DNA from: Syngnathus acus | Taxonomy: Eukaryota > Chordata > Actinopteri > Syngnathiformes > Syngnathidae | Reading direction: 5' to 3' | NCBI RefSeq assembly: GCF_901709675.1 | Contig: NC_051093.1 | Location: 6,283,053-6,347,052, forward strand | Length of the DNA stretch: 64,000 nucleotides | Part shown: one piece after another, positions 26,703 through 38,610 of the stretch | Layout of the letters: each line of letters starts with the position of its first letter | Position numbering within the stretch: the stretch's first letter is position 1 | Translations under genes and position numbers: made by a program | Notes under the pieces: generated by a model | What the model was told of the DNA's origin: nothing | Database searches by the model: none | Seen by the model: only the letters and a program-made list of their open reading frames with translations

Positions 26703-28175
26703 AGAATGAGAACCACAACAGTGGCGCAAAGTACACACTTGTCAAAAATTACAGAGGTCCGCCAGGAGCGTTAAAGACCACGGTTGCATCCACCCGCCCC
26801 CAAAGCAGGCACAAATACATAATATTCCTCTCTCAGCCCCGGAAAGTGCACATGAATAAGAAAGCTCAGTTGTGTAAGATTCTAATTCCAGTTAAACTCC
26901 CTTGTGTTCCCTCCAGTGGTAGTTCAAAATGTTCCACAATAGAAAAAAGATTGCAACCATCAAGGTAATTCATCTCATCAAAAGAGTTCATATTTTCACA
27001 CCAGCATGATGATTTTCCTGGTTGTAAAATATGCCTGCTTGAATCGAAAACTATTGCATGCAATATGGATAACTACTGAAATTATTTAATCGCTAATATC
27101 GACCATGCTAGACGTATAACAGGATACTATGGCCAATAATAATAATAATAAAATGATGCAGAATTGCTCTGGGGGAAAAAACTGTTTAAAAAATTGGTTG
27201 GGTTATGCAACAAAATATTTTGCTAATATGAAAATTGTCTTTTCTGCATTTGCAACCAAAAAAAAAAGAGAGCTAACTGTGCCTTGTACTCCCTCCAAGC
27301 TTAAAGGTAGAAAATTAATTTGGAGCAAACAAATGCCAGTAATTTATATTAGAAAGTTGCTCCAACTTAAAATGATTTCATCCCCCTAAAATAATAGTGT
27401 ATTTGTTTTCAATCATTTGCAGTATAATGAAACAACCACACCCGTCACATTATGTGGGTTGTGATTTCTTTCCACTTTCATAGAATTCAAAGGAGGCAGT
27501 AAAAAACAAAAAACAAAAAAAAAAAACATCCAATTGACTTTTGCACTACAATCAATTCTGATATATGTGGAGCAACCCACAATGCATAACCTTCAATTTA
27601 TCACCTACCCTGAGGTAGTGTACTGTTTAAATAACATCATGAATATAAAAAACGCGCACCTTTGGAGAGCCACGTAATTGTGTTTAGGGGGCAACAAACA
27701 CTTTTTGCGAGGCCTCTTCATCAACGCTAATGATAAAATCATGAGTGCGTCGCAGTGACGTGTACCTTCCTAGCATGAAGGCAGCAGACTACTTTCGAGC
27801 TGCACGACTCTTTTAACCAAAGCTGTCCTAATCCTCCTTGCTTCACAATCCCCCACTGAACTGCACACAACAGGCTGACTGAATTGAATTCCCCTTCATT
27901 TATTTTCCATCAGGACACTCGCTCCGGCGCAGAGCATCTCGTACGCCCGGCCGGCGCATGCTAGTACCTGGAACCTAATGGAACTGGATCATTTAGCAGG
28001 GTCACACACAATTTAGCGCCTGTTCTCTCTATGCTGCCTTGCAGCCTTGGAGAAATGACCATCTTGACCTTCTAACAGCAGTCACCTGCACCTAGCTCAC
28101 TGCTCTCCACAGTCGGTCCCTCACAAGAGTTTAGACGGGAAGCAAATTTACTAACATGGACCTGATAAAACTGGG

Positions 28176-28177
<2 letters not shown>

Positions 28178-28228
<51 letters not shown>
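28178..28228. repeat. (AT)n microsatellite
   Basis: This is about 25 uninterrupted AT dinucleotides followed by AT-rich DNA to about 28440. Confidence 0.9.
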
Positions 28229-28235
<7 letters not shown>

Positions 28236-31200
28236 TATTTACATATACTTTTTATTATTTATTAATTTATTTATTAACTATTATTTTCTACAATTAATCT
28301 ATCTAAATTATCTAATTAATTTAATTTATTTATTAATTATTATTTTCTAGAATGGTAACATGGAATTTTTCTTTGAAAATTTATTTAATATCATTAAAAA
28401 AAATAAATAAAATCAATACAATTGACCAAACTAACAAAGCATTTCTCGCCTGCACCCTCCAATCAGTCCAATTTACATCTCGGTATTAAGGAGCCACGAA
28501 TGTACACAAATAAGGGGATTGAGAAGCATGGATAAAAAAACTAACCCGAGAGAATAAATCAGCAATATAATTGCCCTACTTGTGCAGCAGCGATGGCTTC
28601 TTGAGCATACCGCTGTCTGGAACCTGTTCAGGGCAAGCTGTTGGAGTGCTACTGGCATGCTTTTGTAAGAAGGGATCAAGAGCATGGGGATCATCAACAC
28701 AAAAGCATCAAAGTCGTTTGCGCTTATGCTCTTGCCAGCCACGCACAATAAGTAACGCACTATGCTGCAGGTTCCTCTCCCGTTGCTCTTTTAGTGGGTC
28801 ACTTCAGATTCTGTTGGGGGTCTATCCTGAACCCCTCGGAATAGCAAACAAGCAATATATGATCGGAGGCCATGGGTGGATTTCTGTCCAGCTTTGACAT
28901 GTTCTTTCGCTATATTCAAACGGTTGTCGCGACACACTCTTGAGCATGTTTCTATCAAGGTGAACTTGGAATCAGCGCCTACCTTCCGCTCTGTTTACTG
29001 CAAAGAATTTGAATCAATGCACCAGGGAGACTTTTTGTGGTGTGAGATGGCAAGAATTGCGGATTAAGACTTTTTTTTTTTGTGCTCTTGGGGAGAAACT
29101 CAACATGAGGACACAAGATTTTCAACTTGGATCCAGGAAGCAGCGCAGCATGTTTTTTTTTTTCTTCTTCAATATTGGATGGACCGTTATATAAAGGCCC
29201 GTAATGGACAAGACAATGTAAATACTTGCACAAGAGAGGTGCAGTACTAATGATATCTTCCGTGTATTGTCCACAGCGTTGTGGACCGAAAGCCTTGAAA
29301 AGGGAGAAAACTGACCTAGCACCTAACTGATGCATCCGAAAATGTGTGGAAGGCTGAAACCATCAGCTTGGATCATCATCAGCTTAGTGTGTGATTCCTC
29401 CCAATAAATGACTAAAGTCCGGCGATGCTGACTCAGCTATTTGTAAATGTCTCGACAAGAAACAAATGCAAGTATTCTACCGCGGGTTTTCCATGAATGC
29501 GACCTGGTAGACATACTTGGGCTCCCTAGCAATATATAGATGTAGGGTTCGATTCTTTTTTTTTTTTTTTTTCTGTCTGTTTTTGTTGATTGGTAGGTTT
29601 GATTGGTTTTGTATTGTGCTTTTTCAAGAATTGAAACAATAACAAAAAAATATATATATAAATGTTCATCTGACCAATGAAAGTTAGAAGTGCTTCCAGA
29701 TTTTAGATTCATGGCTGCACGATCTTCACCTCCCCCACCTTTACCGGAGGATGTCATATGTTTGAAGCTTGTGATCTTTTAACATTGTATGGTCCACACA
29801 CGCCCTCATGTAATTAATGTGAGAACATATTGCATTGTATCAAAGTGCTTTGCCAACACGTTAGTTGAAAGGTGGGAGGAAGATGCAGATTTGTATTTGC
29901 AAAAAAAAAAAAATAAATACCATAAAATCATGCATTATTACATGATAAATTGTACCAGGCAGCAATAGGTTGCCTTTGATTGCTATGTACTAACTGTGTA
30001 TAAACAGTCTGTATGCTGTACCACTTTGTGAAATGTGTCGAGTACTCAGCTTACAGTATATAAGGGCTTTTTATAGATATTAAAGCAGACTGGGTAATCT
30101 GATGTCACACACTGTAACTCAAGTCAAATTTCTTTGGAGGTTTTTTTTATTTATTAAAAAAACAGGGATAAAGGGATATTAAATGAATTTTCATGCATAC
30201 AATCTATTAAAACAAAATGGCGTCGGCCTGTGTGTCCTGTTTGAATAAATCTTTGTGAAATATAGCCGCCATCTTGTGTTGCTCTTTATTTTTGCGATAA
30301 TATCGATTTCATGGCGTCTTGTGCAGGAAGAGATGAAGACGCTGATGTCGTTTTGTTTTTTGCATCTTTGCTGCTCTCTCTCTTTACGCGTAGCCTTAGG
30401 TATTGCGCTACAAAAGAGGCACGCTGCTTCTTGATTTGTTCTGACATTTTCTAGTGCTTGAGTGTGTTGGGTCATCAACATGGAGAACATCATAAAATGT
30501 GCAGAGACAACAGTTTTGTTTGTTTGAATTAGAAATGAAGTGAACTATTTTTCCCAGACTCTCAATTTATATTGCATCAATACTAATTAAAACTGTTGTG
30601 AAGGTAATTCAAGTAATGATTGGAGTTGGACGAGGTCTGTGCTTTGCTCGATTTATTGTAGTTAGTAAAATATGTTTATTATTGTGGTTAGAATTTGGAC
30701 TGGCATTGCAAAATCCAGAAAAGTACAAAAGTGTAAGCTATTCGTTGGAGTGTATGACCTTTGTGTACCATCCAGCTGTTATGAGTTCATGTACGTCCCT
30801 CAACGGCTTGTCCCAAATTCATGCCACTGGGCTCAAAGCCAAAAAGCATCAAATCATACATTATGGATCAATCTTTCTTCGTCTATCCGATGGCCAGATT
30901 GAACAACCCGAGAGTTCTTTTTCCGATTCTACGGCATTTATTCAGTTCTACTAATGTGGCGTGTCAGCTAAAATATTGCTCTCAGCAAAACTGCAGATGA
31001 AAAAGAAAATATACAGTATATACATAAATATCCTTTCATTAATTATTCAAAACAGCATTTGATGCTCAATAGGAACTCCACAACATATGTTTGATTTGTG
31101 TCGGAGCTAATTAGCAGGTGACGCATTATGAAACAGAATTGCTCACATTCTTGTTTATGTTTTTATCATCACTGCAGAATTCTTAAGTACCAGGTCAGCA

Positions 31201-32027
31201 TCTAGCCAGAACCCGAAGTGCTTAAACAGTTCATTTTTGTTTCATCCGAATGTTCTCAAGCTAGTGAGCAGCAGACGATAGAAGATGCCTAATTTCCATT
31301 GTACGCGGACACAAAAGTAAATTTGTGCCAACTAGGCCAGTATGTCCCGCCAAAACAATTCCTCACTGTGCAACCCAAAAATAAAAAAGGGGAGAAATGG
31401 CATTTTACCAGCTCACCTTTATGCATCCTTCCAAAGAATGGATTTTAACTGGCACCTGACAGAGCCAGATAAGACAGGAGCTGCCACACAAAGCCATTGA
31501 CTACAAACGACAGCCAGAAAAGGGAAAAACATAAAGTCAGGAGGAGGAGGAGGACACAAGAGGGGGAGGGGGGGGGAGGAAGGTAAGGGGGTGTATCAAC
31601 CCTCTGAAGAAACAGTCAAAATGAGAATAATGGCATGAATGAGACTGTCCCAGATAATACAGAAAGAATAAAAGCAAGACAAAAGACGTGAGAGAAAAGG
31701 GAGATGACATTTCCCGCCGCATAGGGACGGGAAGATGAGAGACGTGCACAACCAACACAAAGCGACAGAAAGAGCCAAAGAGGCGAGAAGAACCAAAGGG
31801 CATACGCAAGTGTGCTGCTGCACAACCAGATTGAAGGTTAATCCACTTTGTCCTGTTGCCTGATGAAAAGTTGACATAAGCAAACACGGCCACAACGAGC
31901 GTTCAATGTCAAGCAAGCAGCAATTAGCTCTCTGTGCTTCTCGCAGTTTGCCCACCCCACGTATAGATTTATAATTTGTTTTTAACCACATTGACTTAAA
32001 AGTAAATTATAATTCAGAACTGTAGGA

Positions 32028-32041
32028 GGGGGGGGGGGGGG
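32028..32041. repeat. 14-base G run
   Basis: This is an uninterrupted run of 14 G. Confidence 0.9.
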
Positions 32042-32682
32042 TCTTGAAGCAACAAAAATGCAATTATTCCTGTTTTTATAAGAGTTACCGCCTCATAAAA
32101 AGATCAGAGACACTGTGATGTGGGCAGGGAATTTTAATCATCGCCACAACGGTGCGACATCCAGCACAGAAGAAGTCGGCCAACTTGTTCGTGAAAGGAG
32201 ACGCGACGACTTGCTTCCTTTGACAATATTTGCACACATCATCACACTGATGTTTTATTCCCTCTTGTATTCATTAGTATTTTGCCAAAACCAAACCAAA
32301 AGGTGTCTTTGATTTCTTGCTTTTAGTCCTCAATCGATAGCCCACTCTTGCTTCAGAGCACACGTGAGGACATGAGCAGATGGACAACACACACTTGCAA
32401 GATATGGACAAAAAAAAAAAATTGAATGCTGGGAAAGAGACGAGATGTGTGAGGAGAACTGCAGTTCATAAAAGGCGGACAGTGAGTTCAAAGGAGGGAG
32501 GGTGTGAAAATGATGAGGAGCTGAAAGTACTTTTAGATGGATGTCACTTGTCAATCGGCACCATTCGCCACATCATAAACTCAATTAAAGTGCAATCCAT
32601 ATCAAGATTAAACTCCATTCGTCCTTTCCTAAGGCTACAACAACAAAATGGCCAAATGTATTCTCATCAGCACCACCTTTGT

Positions 32683-32886
32683 GTTTTTAATCCATCTCGG
32701 GGACGGCCATTTTGCCACTTGCTGTCGACTGAAAATGACATCACAGTTGCTAGGTCTCAGGTCAACCAATCACGGCTTCGCTTGAGAAAACTGGTTAGCC
32801 GTGATTGGTTGTGACCTAGCAACTGTGATGACATTTTCAGGCGACAGCAAGTGGCAAAATGGCCGCCCACTGAGATGGATAAAAAC
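32683..32886. mobile_element. Near-perfect inverted repeat (foldback element)
   Basis: Arms of about 95 bp (32683-32777) and 90 bp (32797-32886) are almost exact reverse complements around a loop of about 19 bp. For example, the left arm has TTTTGCCACTTGCTGTCG and GTTGCTAGGT, and the right arm has CGACAGCAAGTGGCAAAA and ACCTAGCAAC. The transcript would fold into a long hairpin. There is no coding capacity. A MITE or foldback transposon is the simplest reading. Confidence 0.85.
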
Positions 32887-33548
32887 AGATGAATTCCACC
32901 AGTTGACTTCATATTCCACATACGAAAAATTAATCAAAAGATCTTGTTTTGTTTAGTTACTCCATAAAATTACAAAGAAAATGTCGGGGTTGATTTTCCC
33001 TTTAAAAAAAAAAAAAAGACGATTTAGCATTCTGTGGAAATTAAAACTCTCTCTCTCAAACAACAAAGACGTTAAAGAGAAAAAAACCAACAAGCAAAAA
33101 TAAACAAGATACAAGCGGTCCTGATTACTTCATAAAAGGAAGACAAGGCCTAAATCAATAGCTGCGTTTAAAGCGGAGTGATCAGCAGCGGAGCGCCGGT
33201 CAACTGACAGCACATAAAGCTGATGGATCGGTTTAGCCAAGACGTACTGCGCAAAATTAATTAAACGTACAGAGATCCATGATTATTGGACACGTCTATA
33301 ATTAGTGTGCTTTTTTTAAAATGAGTTCTTTGGAAGCAAAGCCTGTAAGTTCTCTAGTAAATCAGTCACTCTGAAAGTATAAGGCCTCTCGTTTTGTACT
33401 GTTGGCCAGTCACCTAGAATGACCTCAAGCCCAAGTCTATCAATCAGTTGGGAGAGTTTCCACTATACACACTGCGCTAGCTTTTCGCTGACCGTGCACA
33501 TCCTTTCTTGGTCTACTACTTGTGGTTTATTTTATGGCCTTGAGACAA

Positions 33549-33863
33549 GATTCTCAAAGTGCGGTACAACTACTTAAGTAAAGTTGTGTTTAACTTTTAG
33601 GTTTATTTGCGCTGGATTTTAGAAAATGCTTTGATTAAACTTGTATTTAGGTACAATTTTAGGAGAAAAAAAAAAAATATTTTTATATATAAATATTTAA
33701 GTGCAGTGTTAAAGTTCAAACTGTGCATCATGTTATAGAGTTAAATATTGTATATTTTTTAGCAACAATGCTTTTAATGTACACTTTTTAAAGTCAGTCA
33801 TGATGTTTGGGACTTAAAAAGTATTTTTTTGGCTCATGGTGTGCGAGGTTTGAGAACCCCTGG
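33549..33863. mobile_element. hAT-like non-autonomous element
   Basis: The left end GATTCTCAAAGTGCGGTA and the right end GGTTTGAGAACCCCTGG form inverted ends of the GGTTCTCAAA type seen in many vertebrate hAT-derived elements. The interior is AT-rich and non-coding. The left end is imperfect, so boundaries are approximate. Confidence 0.5.
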
Positions 33864-34404
33864 CTTAAGGAAATAAAGACATTTGCTGCATTTTACCTAA
33901 AATAAATAAATAACAAGAGTGCATGCGGGAGTTTAGCCTGATAACATAATTAATCATCATTTTCAGAAAACAACAGAGTCACATTGTAATTGCAAAGGAT
34001 TAACACCACAGGGTGAAGTCCTGAAGCTGCAGAATATCAATTCCACCAAGTTAAACCTCCATCAGAGTATCTGACAGCTGCCGGATCTGCAAATGTTCCA
34101 GTCTATTAGCGGCAATTATTTGTTTTCATTCCACTGATTGGAGCCGCCTGAGCAATTCTTCATACTTAAATGCAATCATTCTAATGAAGCTGCACTGAAG
34201 ATGATCATCCATCAACTTTAGGGGGGCCTACAAACATACAAAGATATTATGCTGACTGTTTGTGTCGTTTTGCACTCTGCCTCCCTGAAATGCAAACTAT
34301 TTTTGCACTGGTTTAATGGTCCATGAAATCTTCCCAGTTGAAAGTGAAAAGCACCCATGGAGCATTATCTTACACAAGCTATTGTATTACTAACCCTGAG
34401 CTAG

Positions 34405-34419
34405 TGCCATCTAGCGGTG
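34405..34419 (-). promoter_or_regulatory. CTCF-like motif
   Basis: TGCCATCTAGCGGTG resembles the reverse complement of the CTCF core. It is a motif match only and could be part of a repeat. Confidence 0.3.
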
Positions 34420-36874
34420 AAAGTGGGGTATGACAAACAAACGGTTCTACTGTTATAGAAGGGACTAACGCTTCCAGGTTTGTTCTAATTTTAGTGCATC
34501 ACGGTCGGAATCTAAACAGCCTCTACACCAGCGAGGCCGAAACCGCCTTAATGTGGTTCCTATGAGCTTCATTAAAAAACATGACACGCAAGCATCTTTG
34601 GCTGCAAAAGGCCATTTACGGTCAGTCATCAGCTGCCACCCAATTGCAATGATGCTATGGCCACTTAACACTAAAAGATGTGGCAGTTTTCCACCGTCTT
34701 ATGCAATTTTTTTGCAAACTCACCCCAATGTTTCCTTTTCACCTCACCGGACCCTCAACCTGCTTTGCTCACTGCTTGCGGGGCCCTAAGGCAGAACACA
34801 GCACAACAGTTCTGCTACTACAGTGCACACTAATGAGGGATAACGTTGGCATGCAGAGCCAATTCACGAGGTAGAGGGAACTAGTGATTTCATTCGGAAT
34901 ACGTGCCCTGGGCGGTTTGTGTAAAAAAACAAATGGCAATGCTGCAACTATTACTGTCGTTTGCCTTGTATGGGGCCTCTCTTGCATTCTGTTTATTTTT
35001 AATCAAATAAGCAATTTCTGTTTATAAAACATACAGAATTATGACACCATATTAAATACAGAGACATTATTAACTGCTTTTATACTATTAGTTGGATCTG
35101 CGGAGTGGGTTTACGCAACAAAGTACATATTTTCTTAGCTGCCTAGTTCCAAAAATATGTCACTCGGCAAGAAGACTGAATTAACGATGCAACTAGTTTG
35201 CATAAAAACGGCACTGAGACAGAATCGGAGTCATCCAGGCAGATAATAAATGTCGAGACAAAAGGTAAGCAGGGCTGCAATAGTAGCAGGGATGAGCGTT
35301 AGCTAACAGTGTTAAGCTCTGATAGCATTAGCATGAGGCAGAAGTCCCATATTGTGTAAGCCTACTGAAACGGTAATTATGTATCCTTTGTGTGTTTTTA
35401 CAAAAAAAACATTACAATTGTGAGAAGATAGCAATACTGCAAAATCAACTCTGAATAAATTAAACCTAAAGCTTGCCTGCTGATCTTCAACTGATCAGCC
35501 TGCTTAAAAATAGAAGTGTGAGACTCCACGAACACACAAATATCCTCTTAGGCATGCACACACAAATACGCACAGGCAGGCTGATAAACACATGCACCCT
35601 CACCAGCAGCGTCCAGATGGGCCGAGCCAAGGGCACTCTAGCAAGGAAGGGTGAATGCCGAGTGATGCGGCAGAAGGTCTCGAGGACAGTTCACATTTCT
35701 CCCCGTATTTATGCAGCTATGTATTTAATATGCAAGGTCATGGCAGTGGCTTGACAGAGATAAGGAGCTCACCGCAGCTGTTGACAGAAGGGATTCCAAA
35801 TGGGTGACCCGGCCAGGTGGTTGGCTGTCCTCAGCAAGTTGGCGGAGATGCTTAGACAGGAGTCGGACTCCGCGAAGAAGTCGTAACAGAGACAAAATAA
35901 AGACTTTGTCTCTCATGTTAAAACTACAAAGCGTGACAGAAAATAAACAAAAAAGGAAATGAAAACATGCCCGGCTGAATTGATCGAAGAGGGGAAAGAA
36001 GTGATGAGCAGGATTATTCAAATGGGGGCAAAGATAAATATCGGGTTTTGCTAAAAGGTGCTGCAAATACTTGAATCATTTCAAGTGACAGGGTAACCTT
36101 CAAAAACGGTACATGAAATCCTCAATTATGCATATCAAATGCTAATTGAAGCATCAAATCCTCACGATGCAGTTCACTGCAAGGGAGACAGCAGAGCCAA
36201 TGAGAAAAAACAAAAATTGCAAGCCGTTCACCTTGAAAGAACTTTCAATCTGCAATTTAGAATGCATTTCATCTCCACAGCTAAAGCAACTTATCTTTGT
36301 GTTTTTGTTCTTCCACTAGAGAGGTGGCAGAAATAAAAGTGTAATCTGACCAAAGTAACTAAAATAGAAATTATTAGAACGGTCTGTCTGTACAGTATGA
36401 GTAACACAATAATATGTAAATCACAAATTTGCCCAAAAGTGAAACGGGAAAGCTTTTTCAAACAGCCCAATGCACAACACAGGGAAACCCGGATGTATCT
36501 TCAATAAAATGAGATTTATAGATCAGGCACGGTGGGTGCGTGACCTGTGACCTAATGATTCCTTTTAAATCACAGACAATGGAGCCAAACTCCATTCAGT
36601 ATTGAAACGCATTTAAACTACAAAACAATTGAAACACTGCCCCTTTGTGGTTGGTCGGAGAACTGCAGGAATATTTTCTCATTACTTCCTCTTCTAACTG
36701 CATGACGTGTTTATGGCACTCAAATGAAATTTATCTCTGAATAACACAATATCAATTTAATTTTTACCAATACAAAGTATAATTTGTATTTTACGCGGTC
36801 GCATTGTTGTTAAAGCAGCTATCAAAGCCCAATGTAATGCTGTGATCGTACCAAGGTTCCTTAGCACCATAACT

Positions 36875-36888
36875 CCACTAGAGGGCAG
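36875..36888 (+). promoter_or_regulatory. CTCF core motif
   Basis: CCACTAGAGGGCAG agrees at every conserved position with the vertebrate CTCF core. It lies between the Shisa gene and desi1, a sensible place for a boundary. Binding is not shown by sequence alone. Confidence 0.45.
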
Positions 36889-38301
36889 CAAAACACTACT
36901 ATTGTCAAACAAAACCCTCAATTCAATCAATCAATATGTTCACGGAGGCGCACAGCTTCAATAGAGTTTTGCCAAAACAACACAAGGATTCGCCAAGAAT
37001 AGACAATGGCTTTATGAGTAGGACATGTAACAAAAACAATCACAAACAATAGCAACAATACGCATTAATGTAGGAGAGATGTCTAACTATAAATAGTGGT
37101 GGTTTATAAGGATAAGATACAATAACAAAAACAAAGAGTTGTTCATGAATACAATTCAGTGGTCAGACTATGTCAGTTACTTGGGTAGTCGTTCACAATA
37201 AAATGTTTAGAAAGGATTTGCGTGACTAGGCAAAAATACGGGTCGAGGTTGCAAAATGGCTGGCACCAAGGCAAAGTGAGTTTTCACAAGTTCTTCAAGC
37301 GGGTTAATGCTGGTTGAATCAGTCTTGTGTTCCTGTCCTTTCGTTCTCAACTTTGCTTCCACAATGACCTCACATTCGCCTCATAACTTATAAAATTTGT
37401 TCTCTGCAAATTACGCATTCTCTCAAATTCTCTGGCGGCATCAGATAACCGGGCACTAACATTAGTGTTGCTGTTTTCCTACAGATGCGTATCAAGAAAT
37501 CCACAGTTGACACTGGTCCCCAACATCTCCAAAGTTTTTACGCATCCAACAATAAAAGGTGATTAGAAATGTCAAGTTCTTCAGCAAAACAGAGAGGAAA
37601 TGAAGGCACAGATTTGGAGTACCAAACACGCTTGCACACACACTCTGGTGTAGGACGAAAGGGTTTTGATTCCACTAACTACTGCACCACAAAAAGGTCT
37701 TCAGCGTGAGTTGTTTTTACCGGTTCCAAAACTGCAGCGGGTCCAATCATATGCTAACATTGTAAACAACAGCGTAACAAACTGAACGATAGCATCTGGT
37801 AGGAAGGCGGGTTGAATCAAACACTACAAAAGGATCTGTGATGGAGAATTACCGAAAGCAAAATGAGATATTTAAATCGGTTGACAAAAAATATGGATAT
37901 AAGATTTCAAATTTGTGATCCTAAAACAATATATTAAAGATGTCTGAAAGAATGTGCTCCATTGAAGTCAGCAGCAGGAGTCTGTCACCGTGTACTTGAG
38001 TCCAAATGGGACTACGCTAGCTTGGTGCACCAATCATTATAATAATAGTGCAAATTGTTTAAATCAACTCTCATTTTGGCTATGATTAGATGACGCCAGT
38101 CTAGCTAAAGTTTTGGTAGTTGCAAAGTTAACTGAATCAATCTTGTTACCTTTAAAGGCTTAATATTGTCTTGTTTTCTAAAAACATACGGCAAGCGATG
38201 CTTGTTGGAGGAAAAAAGAAAAAAATCTATGAAAATTGAAATCGGTGACTCCTTGCTGACTGACTCCAAGAAAGTGAGACTATGTGCGTTGCTCCTTCAG
38301 T

Positions 38302-38566
38302 TTAGATGTTTCTCCCGCCGTTGATGACGTTGCCGCCAGGGGGGGCGATGTGGATGGAGTCCAGAATGGGGCGCAATATCTGGCCAAACGGTCTGGAGAT
38401 GAAAGCAGATTGGTACCCTCAACAGAATCCTTGCACAATTATTGAATCATACCTTAAGTGGGGTATGAGGTATTAAGGAGGGCTGTCACATTCACATGAC
38501 AAAAGATTTGACTTGAAAATTGAAACCTTTTTTATTTTTTAATGTATTAAACATCTCCCTAAATTA

Positions 38567-38610
<44 letters not shown>

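Larger units (their letters stand above)
26213..38301. other. Shisa 3' UTR and intergenic DNA up to desi1
   Basis: No gene was recognised in these 12.1 kb. The first part must be the Shisa 3' UTR. AATAAA occurs at 26697-26702, and another at 30244-30249 could end a much longer UTR. The rest holds an (AT)n tract (28178-28228), a G run (32028-32041), a near-perfect inverted repeat (32683-32886), a hAT-like element (33549-33863) and two CTCF-like motifs. The 3' UTR of desi1 occupies an undefined part just left of 38302. Short open frames here are compositionally ordinary and resemble no family I know. Confidence 0.6.

Noticed and set aside
28156-28350. 64-codon Ile/Tyr frame
   Set aside because: It is a product of the (AT)n microsatellite.
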